Source: Inia geoffrensis
Taxonomy: Eukaryota > Chordata > Mammalia > Artiodactyla > Iniidae
NCBI GenBank assembly: GCA_036417435.1
Contig: CM070902.1
Span: 178,937,945-179,001,944 of the forward strand
Direction: 5' to 3'
Length of the DNA: 64,000 nt
In this document: positions 11,951-22,574 of the stretch, piece by piece
Position numbering within the stretch: the stretch's first letter is position 1
How the letters are laid out: every line of letters starts with the position of its first letter
Notes under the pieces: generated by a model
Databases searched by the model: none
The model's input: only the letters and a program-made list of their open reading frames with translations
What the model was told of the DNA's origin: nothing
Position numbers and translations under genes: made by a program

Positions 11951-13645
11951 CTGGCAGCCGTGGAGGCTCCATTGCTTTCGGAATTTCACTTTGGGACGGC
12001 CCATGACTCCCAACTCACTTTTAAACTCATTTTACGAATCCCAAGTGTGGCCCCATTGCTTGAGTGGTGAAAGCCACGCACCTGGTGGAACAATAAAGTA
12101 TGAAAATTTCCCAACCCTGGGGAAAGCGACCTCATCAACAGCGAGATTTAATTCACTGTGGCCTCATCACCTGTAATACACGATGACACCAGGCTCAGCT
12201 GCCCACGGCTGATATGAATTTATCGAGCCTTGATTGGGGTTAACTGCTTCTGCTTAAGGTTCCAGAGTTCTCTAATTTCAGCTGTTTCCGTGACTCTGGG
12301 CTCTAAATACTTATTAGAAATGACAGCATGTGCTATGCATGACTCTAGGACTCAAGGCATTTCATTAGATAGGATCGTCCTTTCCAGGACGTAGTCGTAT
12401 GGTGTTTCTCGAATGTGTATCTGAAATACTTCCTTTTATTTGCTTCCGGTGTATATCTGTGCTTCTGTAAAGGCAACAGGGTTCCCTTTCCTGTATTTTT
12501 GAAACTGTAATATTATCAGCTGCAGAAGTAACCTAACGCCTTCTGCATTTTGGTGAGTAGAACGACATTATTATTATTAAAAAAGACTCCACCACAATAG
12601 TATTTTAATGTAGCTCTTAAACATCATTATATAATAACTATCTTAAATATTCATAAATGTACAGATCAGTACGCTCATTTCTTTCACTATCACAACACAT
12701 AATAAAATTTATATCTAGGAACAAATAGATATTCGCATTTTATAATTAATTGCATTGGAGTGAGTTCCATGAAGTGCAAAAGAGTAAATAAAGGTAAAAG
12801 TAATAAGCTACTTAATGAAAATCACTTCATTACATAAAACAGACAGCATATTTTTAAAGCATATTGAGTTGGTCTTCAAGTATAAATTTACATATGTATT
12901 ACATCACGTATAAGTGTTTTGATTTCATAGCAGGCTAATCTTATTTACAAATAGTTTTATTAAAGACACCTTAAAGAGTGAGCTAATTCAAGCACGGTTT
13001 TTGCAACTAAAACCAAAGTTTCAAAACCAAAATTTAATTGTAAATTGATCCATTTCCACAGTCTACCGTCTTGTGTTCTAAAAGTTTTTCAGAAATCTCA
13101 ACATGATGATAAAAATTATTTGGCTTCAATACAATCAAGGAAACAAAAAACTCAGAGGCCATAAAGATAGATGAGTCACACTATCATAAACATGAAGTAT
13201 TTTTTATGTCACAAAAATATGTTTATATTTCCCAAAGTTGACTAAATGACACATATTTTCTTCCTTTGAAAATAGCATGGCTTCATTTGAAAACACTTAG
13301 GGGAACAATGATTTTCCTGAGATGCTAATGCAAGTTCCTGTCCTCTATTGTTGAAGTGACACCTTGTGATATATTGGGTACAGAGATGGGTTCAAGATAG
13401 CCCCTTATGTATTGTCCTGGATTGTCTATTTCCTCACAGCAGGCTGGGACCCATTAGCTCAAAAGCTCACTGGTACCACACCCAAGTTTTTACACATTCA
13501 GTTGGCTTAAATATAGCCCCAATACAGAGATTTTTAGCCAATTACACCTACCTGTTCTACCCCACAAAACTACATCCAACATCTGCTGGCCTGAGCTTGG
13601 AAGACCCTGAACCTCTGACCTTTGGAACTCTCTGACCCACAGGTG
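11951..13645. other. unrecognised, presumably single-copy DNA
   Basis: AT-rich over 12.5-13.3 kb. No repeat family or exon recognised. The plus-strand frame 13366-13635 (89 residues) has no motif I know. Confidence 0.4.
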
Positions 13646-13761
13646 CCCCACCTCACTGCTGAGTGACGTCATGGAGACCTGCGAGTCCCCTTTCTGACCC
13701 TCTCCCTCAGGGGCCCCTCCACCTCATTCCCTGCTGAGTGATGACCTCTGGGAAGTCCCCT
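13646..13761. repeat. imperfect direct duplication, about 45 bp x2
   Basis: Two copies near 13646-13690 and 13716-13761 share 'ccacctca', 'tgctgagtga' and 'agtcccct' in the same order. The first contains a perfect 8-bp CRE palindrome, TGACGTCA (13664-13671). The second has lost it ('tgatgacc'). Confidence 0.6.
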
Positions 13762-13849
13762 GCTACAAAGGACATCCCCGCAGGCAAACCTGTCACAGTT
13801 TAACCCAAATAGAGATCGTTGTGTCCTGGTGCCACCTCATGGTCACATC

Positions 13850-13870
13850 TTTTTTTTTTTTTTTTTTTTG
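13850..13870. repeat. poly-T run
   Basis: About 21 consecutive T. No SINE or L1 body abuts it, so it is either an isolated homopolymer or the tail of an element too decayed to see. Confidence 0.9.
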
Positions 13871-13981
13871 CTTGATCTGCCGAGAAAGCCCTTGTACTCA
13901 CTGAAACACTTTCAGGTGAGACAAAGTCACGGAATATAAATGTAAAATCTCAGGCCCTATAGAATCTGATTGATTGTTTAC

Positions 13982-14052
13982 CTGTCAATATTTTCTATTT
14001 GTCCTTCTGGCATGATCTGGCAGAGACGAATGATTCGGTAGACCCGAGTGAC
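13982..14052 (-). other. exon-like segment, 71 bp (weak)
   Basis: On the minus strand an acceptor-like 'tttctttcag' precedes 71 bp that are open in one frame and are followed by a donor-like 'gtaaac'. The open frame begins VTRVYRIIRLCQ and ends ENIDR, leaving two bases of a split codon. R-x-x-R-x-x-R spacing resembles a voltage-sensor S4 helix, but with only 23 codons that is an impression. The other two frames do not both stay open. I do not recognise the gene and find no convincing neighbouring exon. Such a segment can arise by chance in 64 kb. Confidence 0.2.
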
Positions 14053-14297
14053 CTGAAAGAATTTACCAACGTATGTCTTTTCGTCTGTGGGCTCTGGGTT
14101 TTTCCTAACCAGCCTTTCCCCATAGTTATGAAGAGAAAGACAAACATATATTTTTCTCTGTATAATTCTTCCCCATTGGCTTCCAGTCATATTACAGGAA
14201 ATTTTACATACTTGAATGGCAGGCTGAAGTGAAAAAATCCAAGAGAGTTATTTCGTGTTTCTTACTATACTAATTTCAATTTTTATTCCAAATTTTT

Positions 14298-14608
14298 AAA
14301 ATTAATTAATTAATTAATTTTTCGCTGCATTGGGTCTTCGTTGCTGCGCATGAGCTTTCTCTAGTTGTGGCCAGCAGGGGCTACTCTTCGTTGTGGTGCA
14401 CGGGCTTCTCATTGCGGTGGGTTCTCTTGTTGCGGAGAACCAGCCCTAGGCGCCTGGGCTTCAGTAGTTGTGGCACATGGGCTCAGCAGTTGTGGCTCAC
14501 GGGCTTAGTTGCTCCATGACACATGGGATCCTCCCAGACCAGGGCTCGAACCTGTGTCCCCTGCACTGGTGGGTGGATTCTTAACCACTGCACCACCAGG
14601 GAAGTCCC
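14298..14608 (-). mobile_element. tRNA-derived SINE (CHR type, long form), antisense
   Basis: Read from the minus strand it starts 'gggacttccctggtggtgca' and has the 'gggttcgagccctgg' box B-like stretch. A body with repeated 'cacaactactgagcc'-type modules follows, then a (TTAA)n tail at 14298-14318. This is the ~300-bp cetartiodactyl form with a tRNA-Glu-related head. It shares its target site with the next SINE. Confidence 0.93.
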
Positions 14609-14630
14609 TCTTTATACATTCTTTTTTTAA

Positions 14631-14913
14631 AAAAAAATTATTTATTGTTTCTGGCTGCGTCAGGTCTTTGTTGCTGCTTTGTTGCTTTTCTCTAGTTGCA
14701 GCGAGCGGGGGCTACTCTTCGTTGCGGTGCGCGGGCTTTTCATTGCGGTGGCTTCTCTTGTTGCGGAGCACGGGCTGTAGAGCGCACGCTCAGTAGTTGT
14801 GGCACACGGGCTTAGTTGCTCCGCGGCATGTGGGATCTTCCCGGACCAGGGCTCGAACCTGTGTCCCCTGCATTGGCAGGTGGATTCTTAACCACTGTGC
14901 CACCAGGGAAATC
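14631..14913 (-). mobile_element. tRNA-derived SINE (CHR type, long form), antisense
   Basis: Second copy of the same family in the same orientation; head at 14913, tail at 14631. The right flank 14914-14929 ('tttattccaaattttt') equals the left flank of the preceding SINE at 14282-14297. The spacer between the two (14611-14629) is a degraded version of the same bases. The open frames at 14509-14988 are SINE sequence. Confidence 0.93.
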
Positions 14914-14934
14914 TTTATTCCAAATTTTTTCATG

Positions 14935-15278
14935 CAAAAGGTAAGTTTAGAACATTTTGGTACTGTGGTAAAAATATATATAACATAAAATTTACCATCT
15001 TAACTTACAGTAAAACAGTGTTAACTATATGCACATTGTAGCATATCTCTGGAAAATTTTCATCTTCCAAAACAGAAACTCTACACCCACTGAACTTCTC
15101 CCCTTTTACCCGCTCCCCCCTGCTCCTGGAAACCACCATTTTACTCTCTGTTTCTAAGAGTTTGACTATTTTAGAAGCCTCACAGAAGTGGATTCATGCA
15201 GTATTTGCCTCTTGTGACTGGTTTCTTTCATTCAGCTTAATGTCCTCAAGGTTCATCAGTGCTGCAGCACATGACAGG
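14935..15278 (-). mobile_element. old LINE-1 (L1M type), 3' UTR part, antisense
   Basis: 'aacataaaatttaccatctt', 'gcatatctctggaaaatttt', 'ctcctggaaaccaccatttt' and 'gtttgactattttagaagcc' are the known order of an antisense L1M 3' UTR. The element is interrupted at 15279 by a younger L1 and resumes at 22575 with the matching next segment ('cctttttt' then 'ggatgaataatgtttcattt'). Confidence 0.9.
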
Positions 15279-15648
15279 ATTTCCTCCTTTTTTAATTTTT
15301 TTAACATCTTTATTGGAGTATAATTGCTTTACAATGGTGTGTCAGTTTCTGCTTTATAACAAAGAGAATCGGCTACTATACGTATATCCCCATATCCCCT
15401 CCCTCTTGTGTCTCCCTCCCACCCTCCCTATCCCACCCCTCTAGGTGGTCACAAAGCACCAAGATGATCTCCCTGTGCTGTGCGGCTGCTTCCCACTAGC
15501 TATCTATTTTACATTTGGTAGTTTATATATGTCCATGCCACTCTCACACTTCGTCCCAGCTTCCCAATCCCTCGCTGTGTCCTCAAGTCCGTTCTCTACA
15601 TGTGTGTCTTTTTTCCTGCCCCGCCACTAGGTTCATCAGTACTGATTT

Positions 15649-18600
15649 TTAGATTCCATATATATGTGTTAGCATACGGTATTTGTTTTTCTCTTTCTGA
15701 CTTACTTCACTCTGTATGACAGTCTCTAGGTCCATCCACCTCACTACAAATAACTCAATTTCGTTTCTTTTTATGGTTGAGTAATATTCCATTGTATATA
15801 TGTGCCACATCTTCTTTATCCATTCATCTGTCAATGGACACTTAGGTTGCTTCCATGTCCTGGCTATTGTAAATAGAGCTGCAATGAGCATTGTGATACA
15901 TGACTCTTTTTGAATTATGGTTTTCTCAGGGTATATGCCCAGCAGTGGGATTGCTGGGTCATATGGTAGTTCTATTTTTAGATTTTTTAAGGAACCTCCA
16001 TACTCTTCTCCATAGTGGCTGTATCAATTTACACTCCCACCAACAGTGCAAGAGGGTTCCCTTTTCTCCACACCCTCTCCAGCATTTATTGTTTGTAGAT
16101 TTTTTGATGATGGCCATTCTGAATGGTATGAGGTGATACCTCGTTGTAGTTTTGATTTGCATTTCTCTAATGATTAGTGATGCTGAGCATTCTTTCATGT
16201 GTTTGTTGGCAATCTGTATATCTTCTTTGGAGAAATGTCTATTTAGGTCTTCTGTCCATTTTTGGATTGGACTGTTTTTTTGTGGGTTTTTTTTTTTTTT
16301 TTTGGATGTTAAGCTGCATGAATTGCTTGTATATTTTGGAGATTAATCCTTTGCAAATATTTTCTCCCATTCTGAGGGCTGTCTTTTCATCTTGTTTATG
16401 GTTTCCTTCACTGTGCAAAAGGTTTTAAGTTTTATTAGGTCCTATTTGTTTATTTTTGTTTTTATTTCTATTTCTCTAGGAGGTGGGTAAAAAGAATCTT
16501 GCTGTTATTTATATCATAGAGTGTTCGGCCTATGTTTTCCTCTAAGATTTTTATAGTGTCCAGCCTTATATTTAGGTCTTTAATCCATTTTGCGTTTATT
16601 TTTGTGTATGGTGTTGGGAAGTGTTGTAAATTCATTCTTTTATGCGTAGCTGTCCAGTTTTCCCAGCACCACTTTTTGAAGAGGCTGTCTTTTATCCACT
16701 TGACTCCTTTATAAAAAATAAGGTGACCATAGGTGCATGGGTTTATCTCTGGGCTTTCTATCCTGTTCCATTGATCTATATTTCTGGTTTTGGTTTAGAA
16801 CCATATTATCTTGATTATTGTAGTTTTGTAGTATAGTCTGACGTCAGGGAGCTTGCTTTGTCCAGCTCTGTTTTTCTTTGTCCATATTCCTGTGGATATT
16901 CAGGGTCCTTTGTGTTTCCATACCAATTGTGCAATTGTTTGCTCTACTTCTGTGAAAAATGCCATTGGTAGTTTGATAGGGATGGCATGGAATCTGTAGA
17001 TTGCTTTGGGTAGTATAGTCATTTTCACAATGTTGATTCTTCCAATCCAAGAGCATGGTATATCTCTCCATCTGTTTGTGTCGTCTTTAATTTCTTTCTT
17101 CAGTGTCTTATAGTTTTCTGTATGCAGGTCTATTGTCTCCTAAGCTGTGTTTATTCCTGGGTGTTTTATTCTTTTTGTTGCAGTGGTAAATGGGAATGTT
17201 TCCTTAATTTCTCTTTCATATTTTTCATCATTAGTGTATAGGAATGCAAGAGATTTCTATGCATTAATTTTGTATCCTGCTACTTTATCAAATTCATTGA
17301 TTAGCTCTGGTAGTTTTCTGGTAGGAACTTTAGGATTCTCTACGTATAGTATCATGTCATCTGCAAACAGTGACAGCTTTACGTCTTCTTTTCCGATTTG
17401 GATTCCTTTTATTTCTTTTTCTTCTCTGATTGTTGTGGCTAAACCTTCCAAAAATATGTTGAATAATAGTGGTGAGAGTGGGCAACCTTGTCTTGTTCCT
17501 GATTTAGTGGAAATGGTTTCAGTTTTTCACCACTGAGAATGATGTTGGCTGTGGGTTTGTCATATATGGCTCTTATTATGTTGAGGTAAATTCTGTCTAT
17601 GCCTACTTTCTGGAGGGCTTTTATGATAAATGGGTTTTGAATTTTATTGAAAGGGTTTTTTTGCATATATTGAGATGATCATATGGTTTTTATCCTTCAA
17701 TTTGTTAATACGGTGTATCACACTGATTGATTTGCGTATATTGAAGAATCCGTGCATCCCTGGGATAAACCCCACTTGATCATGGTGTATGATCCTTTTA
17801 GTGTGCTGTTGGATTCTGTTTGCTAGTATTTTGTTGAGGATTTTTGCATCTATGTTCATCAGTGATATTGGCCTGTGATTTTCTTTTTCTGTGACATCTT
17901 TGTCTGATTTTGGTATCAGGGTGATGGTATCCTTGTAGAATGTGTGTGGGAGTGTTCCTCCCTCTGCTATATTTTGGAAGAGGTTGAGAAGAATAGGTGT
18001 TAGTTTTTCTCTATATGCTTGATAGAATTCGCCTGTGAAGTCATCTGGTCCTGGGCTTTTGCTTGTTGGAAGATTTTTAATCACAGTTTCAATTTCAGTG
18101 CTTGTGATTGGTCTGCTTATATTTTCTATTTCTTCCTGGTTCAGTTTCAGAAGGTTGAGCTTTTCTTAGAATGTGTCCATTTCTTCCAGGTTGTCCCTTT
18201 TATTGACATATAGGTGCTTTTAGTAATCTCTCATGTTCCTTTGTACTTCTGCAGTGTTAGTTGTTACTTATCCTTATTCATTTCTAATTCTATTGATTTG
18301 AGTCTTCTCCAATTTTTTCTTGATGAGTCTGGCTAACGGTTTATCAATTTTGTTTATCTTCTCAAAAAAATAGCTTTTAGTTTTATTGATCTTTGCTATT
18401 ATTTCCTTCATTTCTCTTTCATTTATTTCTAATTGGATCTTTATGATTTCTTTCCTTCTGCTAACTTTGGGGTTTTATTTTTGTTCTTTCTCTAATTGGT
18501 TTAGGTGTAAGTTTAGGGTGTTTATTTGAGATTTTTCTCATTTCTTGAGGTAGGGTTGTATTGCTAAAAACTTCCCTCTTAGCTCTGCTTTGGCTGAATA

Positions 18601-19466
18601 CCATAGGTTTTGGGTCATTGTGTTTTCATTGTCATTTGTTTCTAGGCTTTTTTTTTTTTTTTTTACTTTCTCTTTGATTTCCTCAGTGTTCTTTTGGTTA
18701 TTTAGTAGTGTATTGTTTAGCCTCTGTGTGTTTGTACTTTTTACAGTTTTTTTGCTGTAATTGATATCTACTCTCATAGCATTGTGGTTGTAAAAGATAC
18801 TTTATACAATTTCAATTTTCTTAAATTTACTAGGGCTTGATTTGTGACCCAAGATATGGTCTATCCTGGAGAATGTTCCATGGGCACTTGAGAAGAGAGT
18901 GTATTCTGTTGTTTTGGGATGGAATGTCTTATAAATATCAATTAAGTCCATCTTGTTTAATGTACCATTTAAAGTTTGTGTTTCCTTTTTTATTTTAATT
19001 TTGGATAATCTGCCCATTGGTGAAAGTGCGGTGTTAAAGTCCTCTCCTATGATTTTGTACTGGCGATTTCCCCTTGTACGGCTGTTAGCATTTGCCTTAT
19101 GTATTGAGGTGCTCCTATGTTGGGTGCATAAAGATTTACAATTGTTATATCTTCTTCTTGGATTGATACCTTGATCACTGTGTAGTGTCCTTCTTTGTCT
19201 CTTGCAATAGTCTTTGTTTTAAAGTCTATTTTGTCTGATATGAGAATTGCTACTCCAGCTTTCTTTGGATTTCCATTTGCATGGAGCATCTTTTTCCCCC
19301 TCACTTTCAGTCTGTATGTATCCTTAGGTCTGAAGTGGATCTCTTGTAGACAGCATATATACGGGTCTTGTTTTTGTATCCATTCAGCCAGTCTATATCT
19401 TTTCACTGGAACATTTAATCCATTTACATTTAAGATAATTATCGATACATACATTCCTATTACCAT
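15649..19466 (-). pseudogene. L1 ORF2 (endonuclease-reverse transcriptase), broken
   Basis: Intact L1 ORF2p nicks the target and copies L1 RNA into it. The span is about 3.8 kb, the usual length (about 1,275 codons). The start ATG is at 19464-19466. The first 139 codons are open and carry the endonuclease landmarks NVNGLN, CLQEIHF (usually QETH) and NLYAPN, then a stop at 19047. Further open pieces lie at 18802-19017 and 18538-18777. The reverse transcriptase part is at 17644-18084 ([45 protein letters not shown]), followed by 17439-17666. The piece 17257-17451 keeps the catalytic motif SLFADD (FADD at about 17356-17367). The C-terminal end is at 15649-15891 (HIYTMEYYS ... THIYGI, then stop). 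Several frameshifts and stops separate these pieces. Confidence 0.93.
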
Positions 19467-19526
19467 TTTCTTAATTGTTTTGGGTTTGTTATTGTAGGCC
19501 TTTTCCTTCTCCTGTGTGTTTCCTGC

Positions 19527-20475
19527 CTAGACAAGGTCCTTTAGCATTTGTTGTAAAGCTGGTTTGGTTGTGCTGAATTCTCTTAACTTTTGCTTGTCTG
19601 TAAAGGTTTTAATTTCTCCTTCGAATCTGAATGAGATCCTTGCTGGGCAGAGTCATCTTGGTTGTATGTTTTTCTCCTTCATCACTTTAAATATGTCCTG
19701 CCACTTCCTTCTGGCTTGCAGCATTTTTGCTGAAAGATCAGCTGTTAACCTTATGGGGATTACCTTGTATTTTATTTTTTGCTTTTCCCTTGCTGCTTTT
19801 AATACTTTTTGTTTGTATTTCATTTTTGACATTTTAATTAATATGTATCTTGGCATGTTTCTCCTTAGATTTATCCCGTATGGGCTGCTCTGCACTTCCT
19901 GGACTTGATTATTTCCTTTCCCATATTAGAGAAGTTTTTGACTATAATCTCTTCTTCAAATATTTTCTCAGACCCTTTCTTTTTCTCTTCTTCTGGACCC
20001 CTATGATTCGAATGTTGGTGTGTTTAATGTTGTCCCTGAGGTCTCTGAGACTGTCCTCAATTCTTTTCATTCTTTTTTGTTTATTCTGCTCTGCGGTAGT
20101 TATTTCCACAATTTTATTTTCCAGGTCACTTATCTGTTCTTCTGCCTCAGTTATTCTGCTATTGATTCCTTCTAGAGAGTTCTTAATTTCATTTAGTTTG
20201 TTGTTCTTCATTGTTGGTTTGGTCTTTAGTTCTTCTAGGTCCTTGTTAAATGTTTTGTGTATTTTCTCCATTCTATTTCCAAGATTTTGGGTCATCTTTA
20301 CTATCATTACTCTGAATTCGTTTTCAGGTCGACTGCCTATTTCCTCTTCACTTGTTTGGTCTGGTGGGTTTTTACCTTGCTCCTTCATCTGCTGCTTATT
20401 TCTCTGTCTTTTCATTTTGTTTAACTTACTGTGTTTGGGGTCTCCTTTTTTCAGGCTGCAGTTTTTAGTTCCCAT
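19527..20475 (-). pseudogene. L1 ORF1 (RNA-binding chaperone), broken
   Basis: ORF1p coats L1 RNA as a trimer. The start at 20475 opens a 177-codon frame: a basic N-terminal part, then a heptad-rich coiled coil with the family phrases LEGINSRITEAEEQISDLEN and DSLRDLRDNIKHTNIRIIGV. A frameshift then cuts the frame near 19942. The C-terminal domain continues in another frame at 19653-19895 (LRRNMPRYILIKMS, VLKAAREKQ, LTADLSA, WQDIFKVMKEKN). The stop is at 19527-19529. Total about 316 codons, near the usual length. The 261-residue plus-strand frame at 19850-20635, the longest in the window, is its antisense shadow. Confidence 0.93.
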
Positions 20476-22243
20476 TGTTTTTGGTGTCTGCCCCCAGTGG
20501 GTGAGGTTTGTTCTGTGGCTTGTGTCGGCTTCCTGGTGGATGGGACTGGTGCCTGTGTTGTGGTGGGTGGAGCTGGATCTTTTCTTTCTCGTGGGCAGGG
20601 CTGTGTCCAGTGGTGTGTTTTGGGGTGCCCGTTAATGTAGTATGATTTTAGACAGATGCTCTGTTAATGGGTGGGGTTGTGTTCCTTTCTTGCTGGTTGT
20701 TTTGCATGGGGTGTCCAGCACTGGAGCTTGCTGGCTGTTGGGTGGAGCTGGGTCTCAGTGTTGAGATGGAGATCTCTGAGAGAGCTCTTGCCAATTGATA
20801 TTACATGGGTCCGGGAAGTCTCTGGTGGTCGGCTCTCCCACCTCAGAGGCTTAGCCCTGACACCAGGCTGGAGCACCAAGATCCTGTCAACCACAGGGCT
20901 CAGAAGAAAAGGAGAAACAAAGAAAGAAAAAAATAAATAACTTTTAAAAATAAATAATTTATTAATAAATAAATAATTTTAAACATAATTTAGAAATTTA
21001 AAAAATTATTAAAATAAAATAATAATAATAATTTTAAAAAGGAAGACAACAACCAAACCAATAAAGAAATCACCAATGATAACAAGGGCTGAAAACTAAT
21101 CTAAGATAAACATAAAAATCAGAATGGAATCAGTCACAGACAGCAAACCCCAAGTCTACAGTTGCTCCCAAAATCCACTACCTCAGTTTTGGGATGATTT
21201 GTTGTCTATTCAGGTATTCCATAGATGCAGGGTACATCAAGTTGATTGTGGGGATTTAATCTGCTACTCCCGAGGCTACATGGAGAAATTTCCCTTTCTC
21301 TTCTTTGTTTGGGGAGGGAGGGGTACGGTAGTCATAATTGGAATGTGGGTGAGCCTGTAGCTGCAGAGGCCGGCATGACGTTGCACCAGCCTGAGGCACG
21401 CCGTGGTTCTCCGGGGGAAGTTTTCCCTGGATCACGGGACGCTGGCAGTGGCGGGCTGCACAGGCTCCCTGGAAGAGGGGTGTGGATAGTGACCTGTGCT
21501 CGCACACAGGCTTCTTGGTGGCTGCAGAAGCAGCCTTAGCATCTCATGCCCGTCTCTGGGGTCCATGTGCTGATACCCGCGGCTCGTGCCCATGTCTGGA
21601 GCTCGTTTAGGCAGCGCTCTGAATCCCCTCTCCTCGCGCACCCCGAAACAATGGTCTCTTGCCTCTTAGGCAGGTCCAGACTTTTTCCCAGACTCCCTCC
21701 CAGCTAGCTGTGGTACATTAGCCCCCTTCAGGCTGTGTTCATGCAGCCAACCCCAGTCCTCTCCCTGGGATCTGACCTCCGAAGCCCGAGCCTCAGCTCC
21801 CATCCCCTGCCCGCCCTGGTGGGTGATCAGACAAGCTTCTCGGGCTGGTGAGTGCTGGTTGGCACTGATCCTCTGTGCAGGAATCTCTCCGCTTTGCCCT
21901 CTGCACCCCTGTGATTTCCTCTGTGGCTCCAAAGCTTCCCCCCGTCACCCCCCATTTCCTCCAGTGAAGGGGCTTCCTAGAGTGCAGAAACTTCCTCCTT
22001 CACAGCTCCTTCCCAGAGGTGCAGGTCCCGTCCTTATTCTTTTGTCTCTGTTTTTTCTTTTTTCTTTTGCCCTACCCAGGTATGTGGGGAGTTTCTTGTC
22101 TTTTGGAAAGTCTGAGGTCTCTGCCAGCATTCAGTAGGTGTTCTGCAGGACTTGTTCCACATGTAGATGTATTTCTGATATATTTGTGGAGAGGAAGGTG
22201 ATCTCCACGTCTTATTCCTCCGCCATCTTGAAGGTCCTCTCCT
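20476..22243 (-). promoter_or_regulatory. L1 5' UTR / internal promoter region
   Basis: About 1.77 kb between the ORF1 start and the L1 5' end. It is GC- and CpG-richer than the rest (21.3-22.1 kb), with an A-rich block at about 20920-21120 next to ORF1. In intact L1 the 5' UTR carries a Pol II promoter that fires inward and, in some lineages, outward. Here only position and composition support the label; activity is unknown. The open frames at 21246-21932 and 21823-22137 fall inside it and are not genes. Confidence 0.65.
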
Positions 22244-22245
22244 CC

Positions 22246-22246
22246 C

Positions 22247-22300
<54 letters not shown>
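22246..22300. repeat. (TTTA)n tail microsatellite
   Basis: Tetranucleotide expansion of the SINE tail, about 13 units with one interruption ('ttaattta'). Confidence 0.95.
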
Positions 22301-22305
<5 letters not shown>

Positions 22306-22574
22306 CTGCATTGGGTCTTTGTTGTGGTGCACAGGCATCTCATTGCAGTGGCTTCTCTTGTTGTGGAGCAAGGGCTCTAGGCACATAGGCTTCATTAGTT
22401 GTGACACATGGGCTCAGTAGTTGTGATTCACGGCCTCTAGAGTGCAGGCTCAGTAGTTGTAGCACATGGGCTTAATTGCTCCACCTCATGTGAGATCTTC
22501 CTGGACCAGGAGTCAAACCCTTGTCCCCTGCATTTCAGGCAAACTCTTAACCACATCTTCACCAGGGAAGTCCC
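22246..22574 (-). mobile_element. tRNA-derived SINE (CHR type, long form), antisense
   Basis: The (TTTA)n tail lies at 22246-22300 directly against the L1 5' end. The body ('gctgcattgggtctttgttg') and head ('accagggaagtccc') follow, reading toward the minus strand. It has the same orientation as the L1. The unit beyond its head (22575-22590) is the L1 target-site copy. Confidence 0.92.

Larger units (their letters stand above)
15294..22243 (-). mobile_element. near-full-length LINE-1, antisense, inactive
   Basis: The 3' end lies at the left (T-rich tail, 'catctttattggagtataa' at about 15306) and the 5' end at the right. On the minus strand the 5' end reads 'gaggaccttcaagatggcgg', a typical L1 start. 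In minus-strand order it holds a 5' UTR, ORF1, ORF2 and a 3' UTR. Total about 6.95 kb, so the insertion was essentially full length. Both ORFs are broken by frameshifts and stops, so it cannot move. Left flank 15279-15293 ('atttcctcctttttt') repeats at 22575-22590 with one extra C, beyond an adjoining SINE; this is the target duplication. It landed in an older L1. Confidence 0.95.

Noticed and set aside
11691..11972. 93-codon minus frame with a hydrophobic segment (LSIAIGFLLGKLF)
   Set aside because: It looks membrane-like, but the phase does not join the exon-like segment at 13982 with any good acceptor, and the frame crosses the G4 and telomere-like DNA. No support for a gene.
14509..14988. 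Frames of 95 and 63 codons
   Set aside because: They are translations of two SINEs.
17147..17536. 129-codon plus-strand frame
   Set aside because: Antisense of the L1 reverse transcriptase region, including the FADD block on the minus strand.
19850..20635. 261-codon plus-strand open frame, the longest in the window
   Set aside because: It lies antisense to L1 ORF1 and the L1 5' UTR. The minus strand carries recognisable ORF1 phrases, and the plus peptide is a hydrophobic, low-information shadow.
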